In this document: piece by piece, positions 8,679-18,714 of the stretch | How positions within the stretch are numbered: position 1 is the stretch's first letter | How the letters are laid out: each line of letters begins with the position of its first letter | Assembly: GCA_030538115.1 (NCBI GenBank) | Contig: JAUNUP010000005.1 | Span: 9,369 to 73,368 of the forward strand | Origin: Dermatophilus congolensis | GTDB taxonomy: Bacteria > Actinomycetota > Actinomycetes > Actinomycetales > Dermatophilaceae | Direction: 5' to 3' | Length of the DNA stretch: 64,000 bases | The notes under the pieces: generated by a model | Told to the model about the DNA's origin: nothing | The model's input: only the letters and a program-made list of their open reading frames with translations | The model's database searches: none | Program-made: the position numbers and the translations under genes

Positions 8679-9505
8679 CGACTCTCGGGCAGGGCGATCG
8701 CCGCGTAGCCCACGACGCGTCGACCATCACCGGCGGTATCGCCGGAATTGCAGGCCGCCAGCACCTCGGGCCGCAGCCCTCGCCGCGCCGCCACGGCAAG
8801 CAGCCCGTTGAGCGGAGTCGCGCCGCAGGCCTGCTCGTGCGTGATGAAGGGCACCGCCGCTTCGTCGGAGACCGAACACACCGCCCGCAACGTTGCGGCG
8901 TCGACCCGCTGCGCCTCCTCGTAGGGCAGGTAGTGCGACAAGTCGGAGCTGACCAGCACAAGCGTGTTGCCCCGCTCCGGCTCGCCGACCAGGGTCTCGA
9001 TGACTGCGGCCACCTGCTCCGGCGGCGCACCGCCCACGGCGAGCGGAACGATCGGCACCCCCGGCAGCACACGCTGCACGAACGGAACCTGCACCTCGAT
9101 CGAGTGCTCGAGCTCGTGCACCTCGGGAGCCGTCACCACGAACGGCAGCGCGTCGAGCCGCCTTTCGGCATCGGTATCGACCTCTGCTTCGCCCAACGGG
9201 GTGGCGAACGCCGTAGTGCCCGCCCGCGCCACGCCGTCGACATAGACGCGGTGGGTGGGCCCGAGAATCACGACCCGGGCGGGTAGCCCCTCGACCTGGG
9301 CGGCCGCGGCGATCCGTGCATAGACGTGCGCGGCCGTCGATCCGGAGTAGACGTACCCGGCGTGAGGCACGACGTAGGCCCACGCCCGCATGGATGGCTG
9401 CGAGGAATTCACATCTCGCAGAAGGCAATCGACCATGCCCCCGAGCACCTCGGGTTCTGCGGGGTAGAAGCTGCCCGCAACAGCAGCAGATCGGACAGTG
9501 CGCAT
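8675..9505 (-). CDS. amrB: AmmeMemoRadiSam system protein B (Memo-like dioxygenase family)
   Basis: 276-aa Memo/MEMO1-family protein, related to class III extradiol dioxygenases. The N-terminus VAGSFYPAEPEVL and the metal-site phrases VVPHAGYVYSG, ILGPTHR and SSDLSHYLPY are present. The ATG at 9505 is used because MRTVRSAAVAGSFYP aligns with the usual family N-terminus; an in-frame start at 9532 is possible. It is the first gene of the minus-strand trio, and its promoter must lie in the 276-bp gap shared with the divergent narK. Confidence 0.88.
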   Translation of the reverse strand: MRTVRSAAVAGSFYPAEPEVLGGMVDCLLRDVNSSQPSMRAWAYVVPHAGYVYSGSTAAHVYARIAAAAQVEGLPARVVILGPTHRVYVDGVARAGTTAFATPLGEAEVDTDAERRLDALPFVVTAPEVHELEHSIEVQVPFVQRVLPGVPIVPLAVGGAPPEQVAAVIETLVGEPERGNTLVLVSSDLSHYLPYEEAQRVDAATLRAVCSVSDEAAVPFITHEQACGATPLNGLLAVAARRGLRPEVLAACNSGDTAGDGRRVVGYAAIALPESR

Positions 9506-9781
9506 GATGCCCTCCCGGAGCCGCGAACACACTCACGAAAGGAGGCCGGATCGAACCGGAACGGACCCCCATCCCGGAGGTGACGTGTCTGACAGTCTAG
9601 GCCCGCGACACACGCAACGCACCCTCGTAGGCTGCTCAGTGCCCGCCGACATCAGGCCCGTGAGCAGCGCGATCCCGACAGATCACTCGATGAAAAGACA
9701 AGCAATTGCCCCTCTCACCGAGCATGTGCGGGCATCATCGACTCAAACTGCGCACACAACGCCGTCCGACAGGAGCCCCCC

Positions 9782-11077
9782 GTGACCGACCAGATCGACC
9801 CGGCGGCAGCGCCGCCATCGGGTACAGACCCGGCCACCCAATCCGAGGCCCCCGGCGCTTACTCCGTCATGGTGATGGCCACCATCGCGTTCACCCTGAT
9901 GTTCGCCGCGTGGCTCATGTTCGGTGTGCTGGGTATCCCGATCCAGCAAGAATTCGGGCTCACCGACGTGCAACTGTCGCTGATCAGCTCGGTCGCGATC
10001 TTCAACGGATCGCTGTGGCGCCTGCCCGCCGGCATCATCGCCGACCGCATCGGCGGCAAGATCGTCATGACCGTGCTGCTCGTGCTGTCGGCGATCTTCA
10101 GCTACATGGTGTCGCTCGCCTCCAACTACACGATGCTGCTGGCCCTCGCGTTCGCCGTCGGCCTCGCGGGCAACTCGTTCTCCGTCGGCACCACGTGGGT
10201 GTCTTCGTGGTTCTCCAAGCAGCGCAACGGCTTCGCGATGGGTGTCTTCGGCGCCGGCAACGTGGGTGCTTCGGTCACCAAGTTCATCGGCCCCGCGATC
10301 ATCGCGGGCACCGCGGGGTCCGTGTTTCTCGGCGGACTCGTCACCGGCGGCTGGCGCTTGGTGCCGGTGATCTACTCGGTCATGTTGCTGGTCACCGCAG
10401 TGACACTGTGGTTCGTCACCCCCAGCCCCGACCGCACCCCCGCTTCCGGGCGCTCCCTGGGCGACCAGCTCCAGCCGCTCAAGTCGGCCCGCGTCTGGCG
10501 CTTCAGCCTCTACTACGTGGCGGTCTTCGGCGCCTACGTCGCCCTCTCCGCCTGGATGCCCAAGTACTACGTCGACACCTTCGGGGTGTCCACCGGCACG
10601 GCAGCCCTGCTCACCGCGACCTTCATCTTTCCGGCTTCGCTCATGCGCCCCGTCGGCGGCACGATGAGCGACCGACTCGGCGCCCGCAAGGTCACGTACA
10701 TCGCGTTCTACCTGATGACTGCCTGCGCCGCGTTGCTGTCGCTGCCGATGATCACCAACGTCTGGCTGTTCACGCTCATCCTGTTCGTGCTCGGCTGCGC
10801 GATGGGCATAGGCAAGGCCTCGGTGTTCAAGTACGTGCCCGACTACTTCCCCAAGGACGTCGGCGCCGCAGGTGGCCTCATCGGCATGTTCGGTGGCCTC
10901 GGAGGCGCTTTGCTGCCACCGCTGTTCGCCTCCACCAAGGCTGCGACCGGGTTCCCTCAGTCGACCTTCGTGGTGCTGCTCGTGCTCGTCGTCTTCTGTC
11001 TCGCCTGGCTGCACCGGGCGACATGGAACATGACCCACGACTCACGCGACCCGCTCTGGCAGAAGTTCGGCATCTGA
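9782..11077 (+). CDS. narK: Nitrate/nitrite transporter (NarK family, MFS)
   Basis: 431-aa major facilitator protein with 12 hydrophobic segments. The nitrate signature region GNSFSVGTTWVSSWFSKQR with GVFGAGNVG, and the second signature region GGLGGALLPP, mark the nitrate/nitrite porter subfamily. It starts with GTG at 9782. It likely imports nitrate for the downstream reductase or exchanges it for nitrite across the membrane. Together with the next gene it gives a two-NarK arrangement, in which one copy often acts as proton-nitrate symporter and the other as nitrate/nitrite antiporter. Which is which was not resolved. Confidence 0.88.
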   Translation: MTDQIDPAAAPPSGTDPATQSEAPGAYSVMVMATIAFTLMFAAWLMFGVLGIPIQQEFGLTDVQLSLISSVAIFNGSLWRLPAGIIADRIGGKIVMTVLLVLSAIFSYMVSLASNYTMLLALAFAVGLAGNSFSVGTTWVSSWFSKQRNGFAMGVFGAGNVGASVTKFIGPAIIAGTAGSVFLGGLVTGGWRLVPVIYSVMLLVTAVTLWFVTPSPDRTPASGRSLGDQLQPLKSARVWRFSLYYVAVFGAYVALSAWMPKYYVDTFGVSTGTAALLTATFIFPASLMRPVGGTMSDRLGARKVTYIAFYLMTACAALLSLPMITNVWLFTLILFVLGCAMGIGKASVFKYVPDYFPKDVGAAGGLIGMFGGLGGALLPPLFASTKAATGFPQSTFVVLLVLVVFCLAWLHRATWNMTHDSRDPLWQKFGI

Positions 11078-11270
11078 CCACGCATCTGTGATTTTTTGTC
11101 GCACCTGCGTACCTATTGTGCGCCTGGGTGCGCGAATTCGGCTTCGTCGCCGCGGGCAGGCACGCAAGTGGCGTCGCGCGTCACAGCGAATGACCTGTTT
11201 TGCCAGTCCGAATCCAGACATAATCCAGAACACGCCCCCTTTTCCGCCCACTCACGCCCGAGAGATCCAT

Positions 11271-12593
11271 ATGGCCGCCGGCAGCAAACTCGCACCCGAT
11301 CTGTCCAACTGGAACCCGGAAGACCCGGACTACTGGGATTCCGGCAGAGCATGGCGGACTCTCGCCATCACGACGTTCAGCCTCACGCTGGCGTTCTGCA
11401 CCTGGTACCTGGTCTCGGCGATCGCCCCTCGCCTCAACGCGATCGGGTTCACCCTCACCAAGTCGCAGCTCTACTGGCTGACCTCGATGCCCGGCCTTGC
11501 CGGCGGTCTCATGCGCTTGGCCTACATGTTCTTGCCGCCCATCGTCGGCACCCGCAAGCTCGTGGGCTGGAGCTCACTGCTCATGGTGATCCCGATGGTC
11601 GGCTGGTTCTTGCTGGTCCGCGACCTCAACAGCCCGTACTGGCTCCTGCTTCTGTTCAGCTTCCTCACCGGTATCGGTGGCGGTGTCTTCTCCGGCTACA
11701 TGCCCTCGACCGGCTACTTCTTCCCCAAGCGGATGTCGGGCACCGCGCTGGGAATCCAGGCGGGCGTCGGTAACTTCGGCGTCAGCCTCATCCAGCTGCT
11801 CGGCCCCTGGATCATCGGCTTCGGTCTGCTCGGAATGGCGGGCTTCGCGCCGCAAGCCACCGGTACCGGCCCGCTGTGGCTGCACAACGTCGGCATCGTG
11901 CTCGTGCCGTGGACGATCATCGCCGCGATCCTCGCGTTCACGATGCTTAAGGACGTGCCGATCAAGGCCAACTTCAAGCAGCAGATCGACATCTTCGGCA
12001 ACAAGAACACGTGGTTCCTCACCGCGATCTACCTGATGACCTTCGGTGCGTTCTCCGGCTTCGCCGCCCAGACCCCGCTGCTCATCAACAACACCTTCGG
12101 TGCCGAGTCCCCGTTCGCGGGCATGCCCGATCTGCCCTCGGGAGCCACGTTCGCGTTCCTCGGCCCGCTCATCGCCTCCGCGGCCCGCGTCGTGTTCGGT
12201 CCGCTGTGCGACAAGTTCGGTGGCGCCATCTGGACGTTCATCTCCGGTGTCGGCATGACGATCTCGGTCGCCGTGTGTGCGATGTACCTCACGCCCAGCA
12301 GCCCCGACGAGTTCTGGCCGTTCCTCTACGCCCTGCTCACCCTGTTCCTGTTCGCAGGCATCGGTAACGCCGGCACCTTCAAGCAGATGCCGATGATCAT
12401 GGGGCCACGCCAGGCCGGTGGCGTCATCGGCTTCACCGCCGCGACCGCGGCCTTCGGGCCGTTCATCGTCGGCATCGCCCTCTCCGCACTTCCGGCGGCG
12501 GGCTTCTTCTGGGGATGCTGCGTCTTCTTCGCTGTCTGCACCGCCCTCACCTGGGTGATGTACGCCAGGCCGAAGGCTCCGTTCCCCGGTTAA
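11271..12593 (+). CDS. narK: Second nitrate/nitrite transporter (NarK family, MFS)
   Basis: 440-aa MFS nitrate/nitrite porter with a hydrophilic N-terminus (LSNWNPEDPDYWDSGRAW) characteristic of actinobacterial NarK2-type proteins. The nitrate signature is seen as GIGGGVFSGYMPSTGYFFPK followed by GIQAGVGNFGVS. The ATG at 11271 is chosen over further in-frame codons upstream because the family N-terminus begins here. The 193-bp gap to the first narK includes a T-rich run near 11090 and may hold a promoter. narG follows 56 bp downstream. Confidence 0.88.
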   Translation: MAAGSKLAPDLSNWNPEDPDYWDSGRAWRTLAITTFSLTLAFCTWYLVSAIAPRLNAIGFTLTKSQLYWLTSMPGLAGGLMRLAYMFLPPIVGTRKLVGWSSLLMVIPMVGWFLLVRDLNSPYWLLLLFSFLTGIGGGVFSGYMPSTGYFFPKRMSGTALGIQAGVGNFGVSLIQLLGPWIIGFGLLGMAGFAPQATGTGPLWLHNVGIVLVPWTIIAAILAFTMLKDVPIKANFKQQIDIFGNKNTWFLTAIYLMTFGAFSGFAAQTPLLINNTFGAESPFAGMPDLPSGATFAFLGPLIASAARVVFGPLCDKFGGAIWTFISGVGMTISVAVCAMYLTPSSPDEFWPFLYALLTLFLFAGIGNAGTFKQMPMIMGPRQAGGVIGFTAATAAFGPFIVGIALSALPAAGFFWGCCVFFAVCTALTWVMYARPKAPFPG

Positions 12594-12649
12594 GTGGTAA
12601 CCAGCCCGACCTCCGATCAGCAGTCCGAAGCAAGAACAAAGGAGTTCCG

Positions 12650-15600
12650 ATGACCGCGACGGCCAGGCCGCCTGCCGACGGTGGTGCCCTGCTCAAGCTC
12701 GGCACATACCTGCGCAAGGGCATCGCCAGCGACGACCTGCGGCAGATCTACCTCAAGGGTGGCCGTGAAGGCGATGCCTTCTACCGCGACCGGTGGAGCC
12801 ACGACAAGGTGGTTCGCTCGACGCACGGCGTCAACTGCACCGGCTCGTGCTCGTGGAAGGTGTACGTCAAAGACGGCATCATCACGTGGGAGGCGCAGCA
12901 GACCGACTACCCGACGACCGGCCCGAACATGCCGGAGTACGAGCCCCGCGGCTGCCCTCGCGGTGCGGCGTTCTCCTGGTACACCTACTCGCCCACGCGC
13001 GTGCGTTACCCGTACATGCGCGCGGTGCTGGTGAATCTGTGGCGTGAGGCCCGGGCACAGCACGCCGACCCGGTCGACGCGTGGGAGTCGATCGTCGAGA
13101 ACCCCGAGAAGGCGCGCCAGTACAAGCAGCAGCGTGGCCGTGGTGGCCTCGTGCGCGTCGACTGGGCGGAGGTCGAGGAGCTCATCTCCGCGGCTCACGT
13201 CTACACGATCAAGGCCTACGGCCCCGACCGCCTCGCCGGCTTCTCCGTCATCCCCGCGATGTCGCAGGTCAGCTATGGCGCCGGTACCCGGTTCTATTCG
13301 CTGCTCGGCGGCACGATCCTGTCGTTCTACGACTGGTACGCCGACCTGCCGATGGCGAGCCCGCAGGTCTTCGGTGACCAGACCGATGTTCCCGAGTCGG
13401 GTGACTGGTTCAACTCCAGCTACATCATGATGTGGGGCTCGAACGTCCCCGTGACCCGTACTCCCGACGCGCACTTCATGACCGAGGTTCGCTACAAGGG
13501 CGCCAAGGTCGTCACGGTCTCGCCCGACTACTCCGACAACACCAAGTTCGCGGACGAGTGGATGCCGATCTCTCCCGGCACCGACGGAGCGCTGGGCATG
13601 GCGATGGGTCACGTGATCCTGCGCGACTTCCACGTGAAGCAGCGCACGCCGTACTTCTTCGACTACATGAAGAAGCACACCGACTCGCCGATGCTCATCG
13701 AACTCACCGAGCGCGATGGCGCCTACGTTCCCGGCAAGTTCATCACCGCGTCGATGCTGCGCGATTCCGACGAGACCTCCTCGATCCCGAGCGTCGGCGA
13801 GAACGAGGCGAACGCCGAGTTCAAGCCGGTCGTCCTCGACCAGAACGGAACTCCGTGGGTGCCCAACGGCTCGCTCGGCCACCGCTACGGCGAGGCCGAC
13901 ATGGGCAAGTGGAACCTCACCCTCGGTGATGTCGACCCGCTGATGTCGGTTGCGGACGACCCGAGCGGCGCCGAGAAGCGCAACGTCGAGGTGCTCATCC
14001 CGCGCTTCGACGCGCTGCCCGAGCCCGGCAACGAAGACCAGATGCACCTCGGTTCCACGGCGATCATGCGCCGGGGAGTGCCGGCCCGCATGGTCGCCGG
14101 CAAGCTCGTCACCACGGTCTACGACCTCATGCTCGCGCAGTACGGCGTGCAGCGTGACGGTCTACCGGGTGATTGGCCGGTGGACGAGAACGACCTCGAG
14201 TCTCCCGGTACCCCGGGCTGGGCCGCGCACGTCACCGGCGTGCCGACCGCCTCGATCACCCGCGTCGCTCGCGAATTCGCCCAGAACGCGGTGGATTCCG
14301 AGGGCCGCTCGATGATCATCATGGGCGCCGGCACCAACCACTACTTCCACTCCGACACCATCTACCGCACCATGCTGGCGCTGCTGATGATGACGGGCTG
14401 CCAAGGCAAGAACGGTGGCGGCTGGGCCCACTATGTGGGTCAAGAGAAGGTGCGCCCGATCACCGGCTGGTCGCAGTACGCGATGGCCCTCGACTGGCAG
14501 CGGCCGACCCGCCAGATGACGACCGCGTCGTACTGGTACCTGGCCACCGACCAGTGGCGCTACGACGGCCTGCCCGCCGACGCGCTGCTCTCACCCCTCG
14601 CCTCCGACCACATGCGCGGCCGCACCACTGCCGACACCCTGATCGAGGCGAACAAGCGTGGCTGGATGCCGAGCTACCCGACCTTCGACCGCAACCCGCT
14701 CGACATCTCCGACGAGGCGAAGGCCGCGGGCAAGGAGATCGGGCCGTACATCGTCGAGCAGCTCGAATCGGGCAACCTCGGCTGGGCGAGCGCCGACCCC
14801 GACAACCCGGCCAACTTCCCGCGCGTCATCACCAACTGGCGCACGAACCTGCTCGGCAGCTCGGCGAAGGGTGCGGAGTACTTCCACAAGCACCTGCTCG
14901 GCTCCGGTCACTCGTGCCGCGCCTCCGAGGTCGGCCCCGACCGGCGGCCCAAGGAGATGGTGTGGCGCGAGGAGGGCGCCGAGGGCAAGGTCGACCTGTT
15001 CCTCACGCTCGACTTCCGTATGACGTCGACGACCCTGCACAGCGACATCGTGCTGCCGGCCGCGACCTGGTACGAGAAGCACGACCTGAGCAGCACCGAC
15101 ATGCACCCGTTCCTGCACTCCTTCAACGCAGCCATCCCGCCGCCGTGGGAGGCGCGCACCGACTTCCGCATCTTCCAGAGCCTCGCCAAGGGTGTCTCCG
15201 AGCTGGCGAAGGGTCACCTCGACACACGTACCGACGTGATCGCGGCGCCCCTGAACCACGACACCCCCGACGCGCTGGCCATTCCGCACGGCTCTGTCGG
15301 GCCGCTGTCGGAGACCCCGCTCATCCCGGGTAAGACGATGCCGAAACTCATCCCGATCGAGCGCGACTACACGCTCGTCTCGGAGAAGTTCAACGGTCTC
15401 GGCCCGCTCACCGAGAAGTTGGGCCTGGTCACCAAGGGCATCAACTACCAGGCCGCCCCCGAGATCGAAGAGCTGCGCGACCGCAACGGCCGCGTACGCT
15501 ACGGCGTCGCCGCGGGCAACCCTCGCCTCGACACCGACATCAAGGCCTGCAACATGATCCTCGCGCTGTCGGGCACCTCGAACGGCCGCCTGGCCACCGA

Positions 15601-16432
15601 GGGCTTCAAGCAGCTCGAGAAGCGCACGGGCACCGACATGCACCACCTCGCCGCCGAGGCGGAGGGGCGCCGCACCACCTTCGACGACACGGTTCACCGG
15701 CCGGTCACCGTGGTCACGTCGCCGGAGTGGTCGGGTTCGGAGACCGACGGCCGTCGGTACACGGCGTTCGCGCAGAACGTCGACCACGACAAGCCGTGGC
15801 ACACGCTCTCCGGTCGCATGCACTTCTACCTCGACCACGACTGGATGATCGACCTCGGTGAAGCGATGCCGATCTACAAACCGCCGTTGGACATGCACCG
15901 CCTGTTCGGCGACGCGCAGCTGTCGAACTCGCTCGGCACTGCGGTCCCGGGTGAACGCAGCAGCAACGGCGAGCTCGAGGTGGCCGTGCGGTACCTGACG
16001 CCGCACAACAAGTGGTCGATCCACTCCGAGTACCAGGACAACCTCTACATGCTGGCCCTCTCTCGTGGAGGCCCCGCGCTGTGGATGTCGGTGCAGGACG
16101 CCGAGTCGATCGGCGTCAAGGACAACGACTGGATCGAGGCGTACAACCGCAACGGTGTCGTCGTCGCCCGTGCCGTCGTCTCGCACCGCATGCCCAAGGG
16201 CACGGTGTTCTTGCACCACGCCACTGAGCGGACCATCGACGTGCCGCGTTCGGAGACCTCCGGGCGCCGCGGCGGTATCCACAACTCGCTCACCCGAGTG
16301 CTGATGAAGCCGACACATCTCGCCGGCGGGTACGCACAGCACGCGTACGGCTTCAACTACGTCGGTCCCACCGGAAACCAGCGCGACGAGGTCACGGTCA
16401 TCCGTCGTCGCAGCCAGGAGGTCGAGTACTGA
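12650..16432 (+). CDS. narG: Respiratory nitrate reductase, alpha (catalytic molybdenum) subunit
   Basis: 1260-aa molybdopterin subunit that reduces nitrate to nitrite at a Mo-bis-MGD centre and carries one [4Fe-4S] cluster (FS0). The ligands His59, Cys63, Cys67 and Cys102 appear as H-x3-C-x3-C-x34-C, the His-coordinated pattern specific to NarG. The length is normal. A Shine-Dalgarno AAAGGAG sits just before the ATG at 12650. No Tat signal is obvious, as usual for cytoplasm-facing NarG, although a vestigial N-terminus is known in this family. It overlaps narH by one base and starts a narGHJI operon. Confidence 0.97.
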   Translation: MTATARPPADGGALLKLGTYLRKGIASDDLRQIYLKGGREGDAFYRDRWSHDKVVRSTHGVNCTGSCSWKVYVKDGIITWEAQQTDYPTTGPNMPEYEPRGCPRGAAFSWYTYSPTRVRYPYMRAVLVNLWREARAQHADPVDAWESIVENPEKARQYKQQRGRGGLVRVDWAEVEELISAAHVYTIKAYGPDRLAGFSVIPAMSQVSYGAGTRFYSLLGGTILSFYDWYADLPMASPQVFGDQTDVPESGDWFNSSYIMMWGSNVPVTRTPDAHFMTEVRYKGAKVVTVSPDYSDNTKFADEWMPISPGTDGALGMAMGHVILRDFHVKQRTPYFFDYMKKHTDSPMLIELTERDGAYVPGKFITASMLRDSDETSSIPSVGENEANAEFKPVVLDQNGTPWVPNGSLGHRYGEADMGKWNLTLGDVDPLMSVADDPSGAEKRNVEVLIPRFDALPEPGNEDQMHLGSTAIMRRGVPARMVAGKLVTTVYDLMLAQYGVQRDGLPGDWPVDENDLESPGTPGWAAHVTGVPTASITRVAREFAQNAVDSEGRSMIIMGAGTNHYFHSDTIYRTMLALLMMTGCQGKNGGGWAHYVGQEKVRPITGWSQYAMALDWQRPTRQMTTASYWYLATDQWRYDGLPADALLSPLASDHMRGRTTADTLIEANKRGWMPSYPTFDRNPLDISDEAKAAGKEIGPYIVEQLESGNLGWASADPDNPANFPRVITNWRTNLLGSSAKGAEYFHKHLLGSGHSCRASEVGPDRRPKEMVWREEGAEGKVDLFLTLDFRMTSTTLHSDIVLPAATWYEKHDLSSTDMHPFLHSFNAAIPPPWEARTDFRIFQSLAKGVSELAKGHLDTRTDVIAAPLNHDTPDALAIPHGSVGPLSETPLIPGKTMPKLIPIERDYTLVSEKFNGLGPLTEKLGLVTKGINYQAAPEIEELRDRNGRVRYGVAAGNPRLDTDIKACNMILALSGTSNGRLATEGFKQLEKRTGTDMHHLAAEAEGRRTTFDDTVHRPVTVVTSPEWSGSETDGRRYTAFAQNVDHDKPWHTLSGRMHFYLDHDWMIDLGEAMPIYKPPLDMHRLFGDAQLSNSLGTAVPGERSSNGELEVAVRYLTPHNKWSIHSEYQDNLYMLALSRGGPALWMSVQDAESIGVKDNDWIEAYNRNGVVVARAVVSHRMPKGTVFLHHATERTIDVPRSETSGRRGGIHNSLTRVLMKPTHLAGGYAQHAYGFNYVGPTGNQRDEVTVIRRRSQEVEY

Positions 16433-17955
16433 TGCGGATCATGGCCCAGATGTCGATGGTGATGAACCTCGACAAGTGCATCGGCTGTCACACGTGTTCG
16501 GTCACGTGCAAGCAGGCCTGGACGAACCGCACCGGTCTCGAATACGTGTGGTTCAACAACGTCGAGACGCGCCCCGGCCTCGGTTACCCGCGCGGGTACG
16601 AGGACCAGGCGAAGTGGAAGGGCGGCTGGAAGCGCAAGGCCAACGGCCAGCTCGTCCCCGCCTCCGGCGGTCGGTGGAAGAAGCTCCTCTCGATCTTCTC
16701 CAACCCCGACATGCCGCAGATCGACGACTACTACGAGCCGTGGACCTACGACTACGACATGCTCCTCGCGGCACCTGCGGACAGCCCGCACGTGCCTGTG
16801 GCGCGACCGAAGTCGCTGATCACGGGCAAGGACATGCAGATCTCGTGGTCGGCGAACTGGGACGACAACCTCGCCGGTAGCCAGGAGATCGCGGTCGGCG
16901 ACCCGATTCTGGCGAAGATGAACGAAGAGGTGAAGCTCGACTACGAGAACGCCTTCATGTTCTACCTGCCGCGCATCTGCAACCACTGCCTCAACCCGGC
17001 GTGCGTCGCCTCGTGCCCCTCCGGCGCGATGTACAAGCGTGTGGAGGACGGCATCGTGCTGGTCGACCAGCACCAGTGCCGCGGCTGGCGGTTCTGCATC
17101 TCGGGTTGCCCGTACAAGAAGGTGTACTTCAACCACAAGAGCGGCAAGGCCGAGAAGTGCACGTTCTGCTACCCGCGCATCGAGGAGGGGCTGCCCACGG
17201 TCTGCTCCGAGACGTGCGTCGGGCGACTGCGCTACATCGGCCTCGTGTTCTACGACGCCGACAAGGTCGCTGAGGCGGCCGCTGTCGAGAACGAGCAGGA
17301 CCTGCTCGCCGCTCAGCGTGCCGCGATGCTCGACCCGCACGACCCCGAGGTCATCGCGGCCGCTCACCGTGCGGCCATGCCGCGCGACTGGATCGACGCG
17401 GCTCAGCGTTCGCCGGTGTGGAAGCTCATCAGCGAGTACGAGGTGGCGCTCCCGCTGCACCCCGAGTACCGCACGCTGCCGATGGTCTGGTACATCCCGC
17501 CGCTGTCGCCCGTGGTCGACGCCGTCTCCCGGACGAACTCCGACGCGGAGGACTACAAGACCCTCTTCGCGGCGCTCTCGCAGATGCGTATCCCGCTGGA
17601 GTACCTGGCGGAGTTGTTCACCGCCGGTGACCCGCGCCCGGTCGAGCTGTCGCTGCGTCGCCTCGCGGCGATGCGTTCGTACATGCGCGACATCAACCTC
17701 GGCAACGAGCCCAACCCGAAGATCGCCGAAGCGGTGGGCATGGACCCGTACGACGTCGAAGAGATGTACCGCCTGCTCGCCATCGCCAAGTACGACGACC
17801 GCTACATCATCCCGGCGGCGCACGCTGAGGTGGCGCGCGGCCTCGAGCAGATGGTGTGCGGTGAGCCCGACGGCGGCGGTAACGGGATGATGGTCGGCCC
17901 TGACGGGGCTTCGAACAGGGTCGGGCTGGGTATGCCGACCACGAGGAAGTCATGA
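16432..17955 (+). CDS. narH: Respiratory nitrate reductase, beta (iron-sulfur) subunit
   Basis: 507-aa electron-transfer subunit with four Cys clusters: CIGCHTCSVTC, CNHCLNPACVASC, CRGWRFCISGC and CTFCYPRIEEG with the later CSETC. The Trp in CRGW replaces a Cys, the known mark of the [3Fe-4S] centre in NarH. It passes electrons from the haem subunit NarI to NarG in the cytoplasm. The gene begins at TGATG and overlaps narJ by ATGA. The family-typical C-terminal domain is complete. Confidence 0.97.
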   Translation: MRIMAQMSMVMNLDKCIGCHTCSVTCKQAWTNRTGLEYVWFNNVETRPGLGYPRGYEDQAKWKGGWKRKANGQLVPASGGRWKKLLSIFSNPDMPQIDDYYEPWTYDYDMLLAAPADSPHVPVARPKSLITGKDMQISWSANWDDNLAGSQEIAVGDPILAKMNEEVKLDYENAFMFYLPRICNHCLNPACVASCPSGAMYKRVEDGIVLVDQHQCRGWRFCISGCPYKKVYFNHKSGKAEKCTFCYPRIEEGLPTVCSETCVGRLRYIGLVFYDADKVAEAAAVENEQDLLAAQRAAMLDPHDPEVIAAAHRAAMPRDWIDAAQRSPVWKLISEYEVALPLHPEYRTLPMVWYIPPLSPVVDAVSRTNSDAEDYKTLFAALSQMRIPLEYLAELFTAGDPRPVELSLRRLAAMRSYMRDINLGNEPNPKIAEAVGMDPYDVEEMYRLLAIAKYDDRYIIPAAHAEVARGLEQMVCGEPDGGGNGMMVGPDGASNRVGLGMPTTRKS

Positions 17956-18713
17956 TCCCCGGCCCCGCGCACCTGCACGTGGCGACGCTGCCCGACCTCG
18001 ACCCGGTCAAGGTCGACGATCACCAGCGCCGCGTCACGCACATGGCCGCGTCGGTGCTGCTCGACTACCCCTCTCCGGAGCGGTTCGAGCAGTTCGCGAC
18101 GGTCGCGGAGGGCATCTCCGGCTTGCCCGGCGATGTCCGCGAGCGCCTCGCCTCGTTCTGTGCCCTCGCCGAGACGATGGGCGAGCAAGAACTGGCTCGG
18201 CACTACGTCGACACGTTCGACATGAAGCGCAAGTGCACGATGTACCTCTCGTACTTCCTCACCGGCGACACCCGTAAGCGGGGCATGGCGCTGGTGCGGT
18301 TCAAGGAGGCGTACCGGGCTGCGGGCTTCGAGGTCGACCGTGACGAACTGCCCGACTTCCTGCCGGTGGTGCTGGAGTTCTCGGCCGTGTGTGAGGGCGC
18401 CAACACCGCGATCGCGGCGGGCCTGCTCGGATCGCACCGCGAGGGTCTCGAGGTGCTGCGCGCCGCGCTGACCTCCATCGGCAGCCCGTACGCGCAGGTC
18501 GTCGAGGCCGTGTGCCTCACGCTCCCGCGCATCTCCGGTGCCACCAAAGACCGGTTCTTGCAGCTCATCACCGCCGGCCCGCCCTCCGAGATGGTGGGCG
18601 TCGACGCGATGGGCCCGATGGAACCGTTCGTCGGGGCACTCGGCACAGATGGCGACATCGACGATTCCCCCATTTCACACGCCCCCTTCGACCGCGTGAA
18701 CGAGAGGCGCTGA
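17952..18713 (+). CDS. narJ: Nitrate reductase assembly chaperone
   Basis: 253-aa NarJ-family chaperone that helps insert the molybdenum cofactor and attach NarGH to the membrane; it is not part of the final enzyme. The all-helical TorD/NarJ core begins around MAASVLLDYPSPERFEQF, with the family segments YVDTFDMKRKCTMYLSYF and DELPDFLPVVLEF. The start overlaps narH (ATGA). About 30 residues precede the conserved core, so an internal ATG at 18042 is an alternative start. Confidence 0.93.
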   Translation: MIPGPAHLHVATLPDLDPVKVDDHQRRVTHMAASVLLDYPSPERFEQFATVAEGISGLPGDVRERLASFCALAETMGEQELARHYVDTFDMKRKCTMYLSYFLTGDTRKRGMALVRFKEAYRAAGFEVDRDELPDFLPVVLEFSAVCEGANTAIAAGLLGSHREGLEVLRAALTSIGSPYAQVVEAVCLTLPRISGATKDRFLQLITAGPPSEMVGVDAMGPMEPFVGALGTDGDIDDSPISHAPFDRVNERR

Positions 18714-18714
18714 C

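Noticed and set aside
14591..16342. Open frame of 583 codons antisense to narG
   Set aside because: Shadow of narG codon usage with low-complexity Arg/Val/Gly content.
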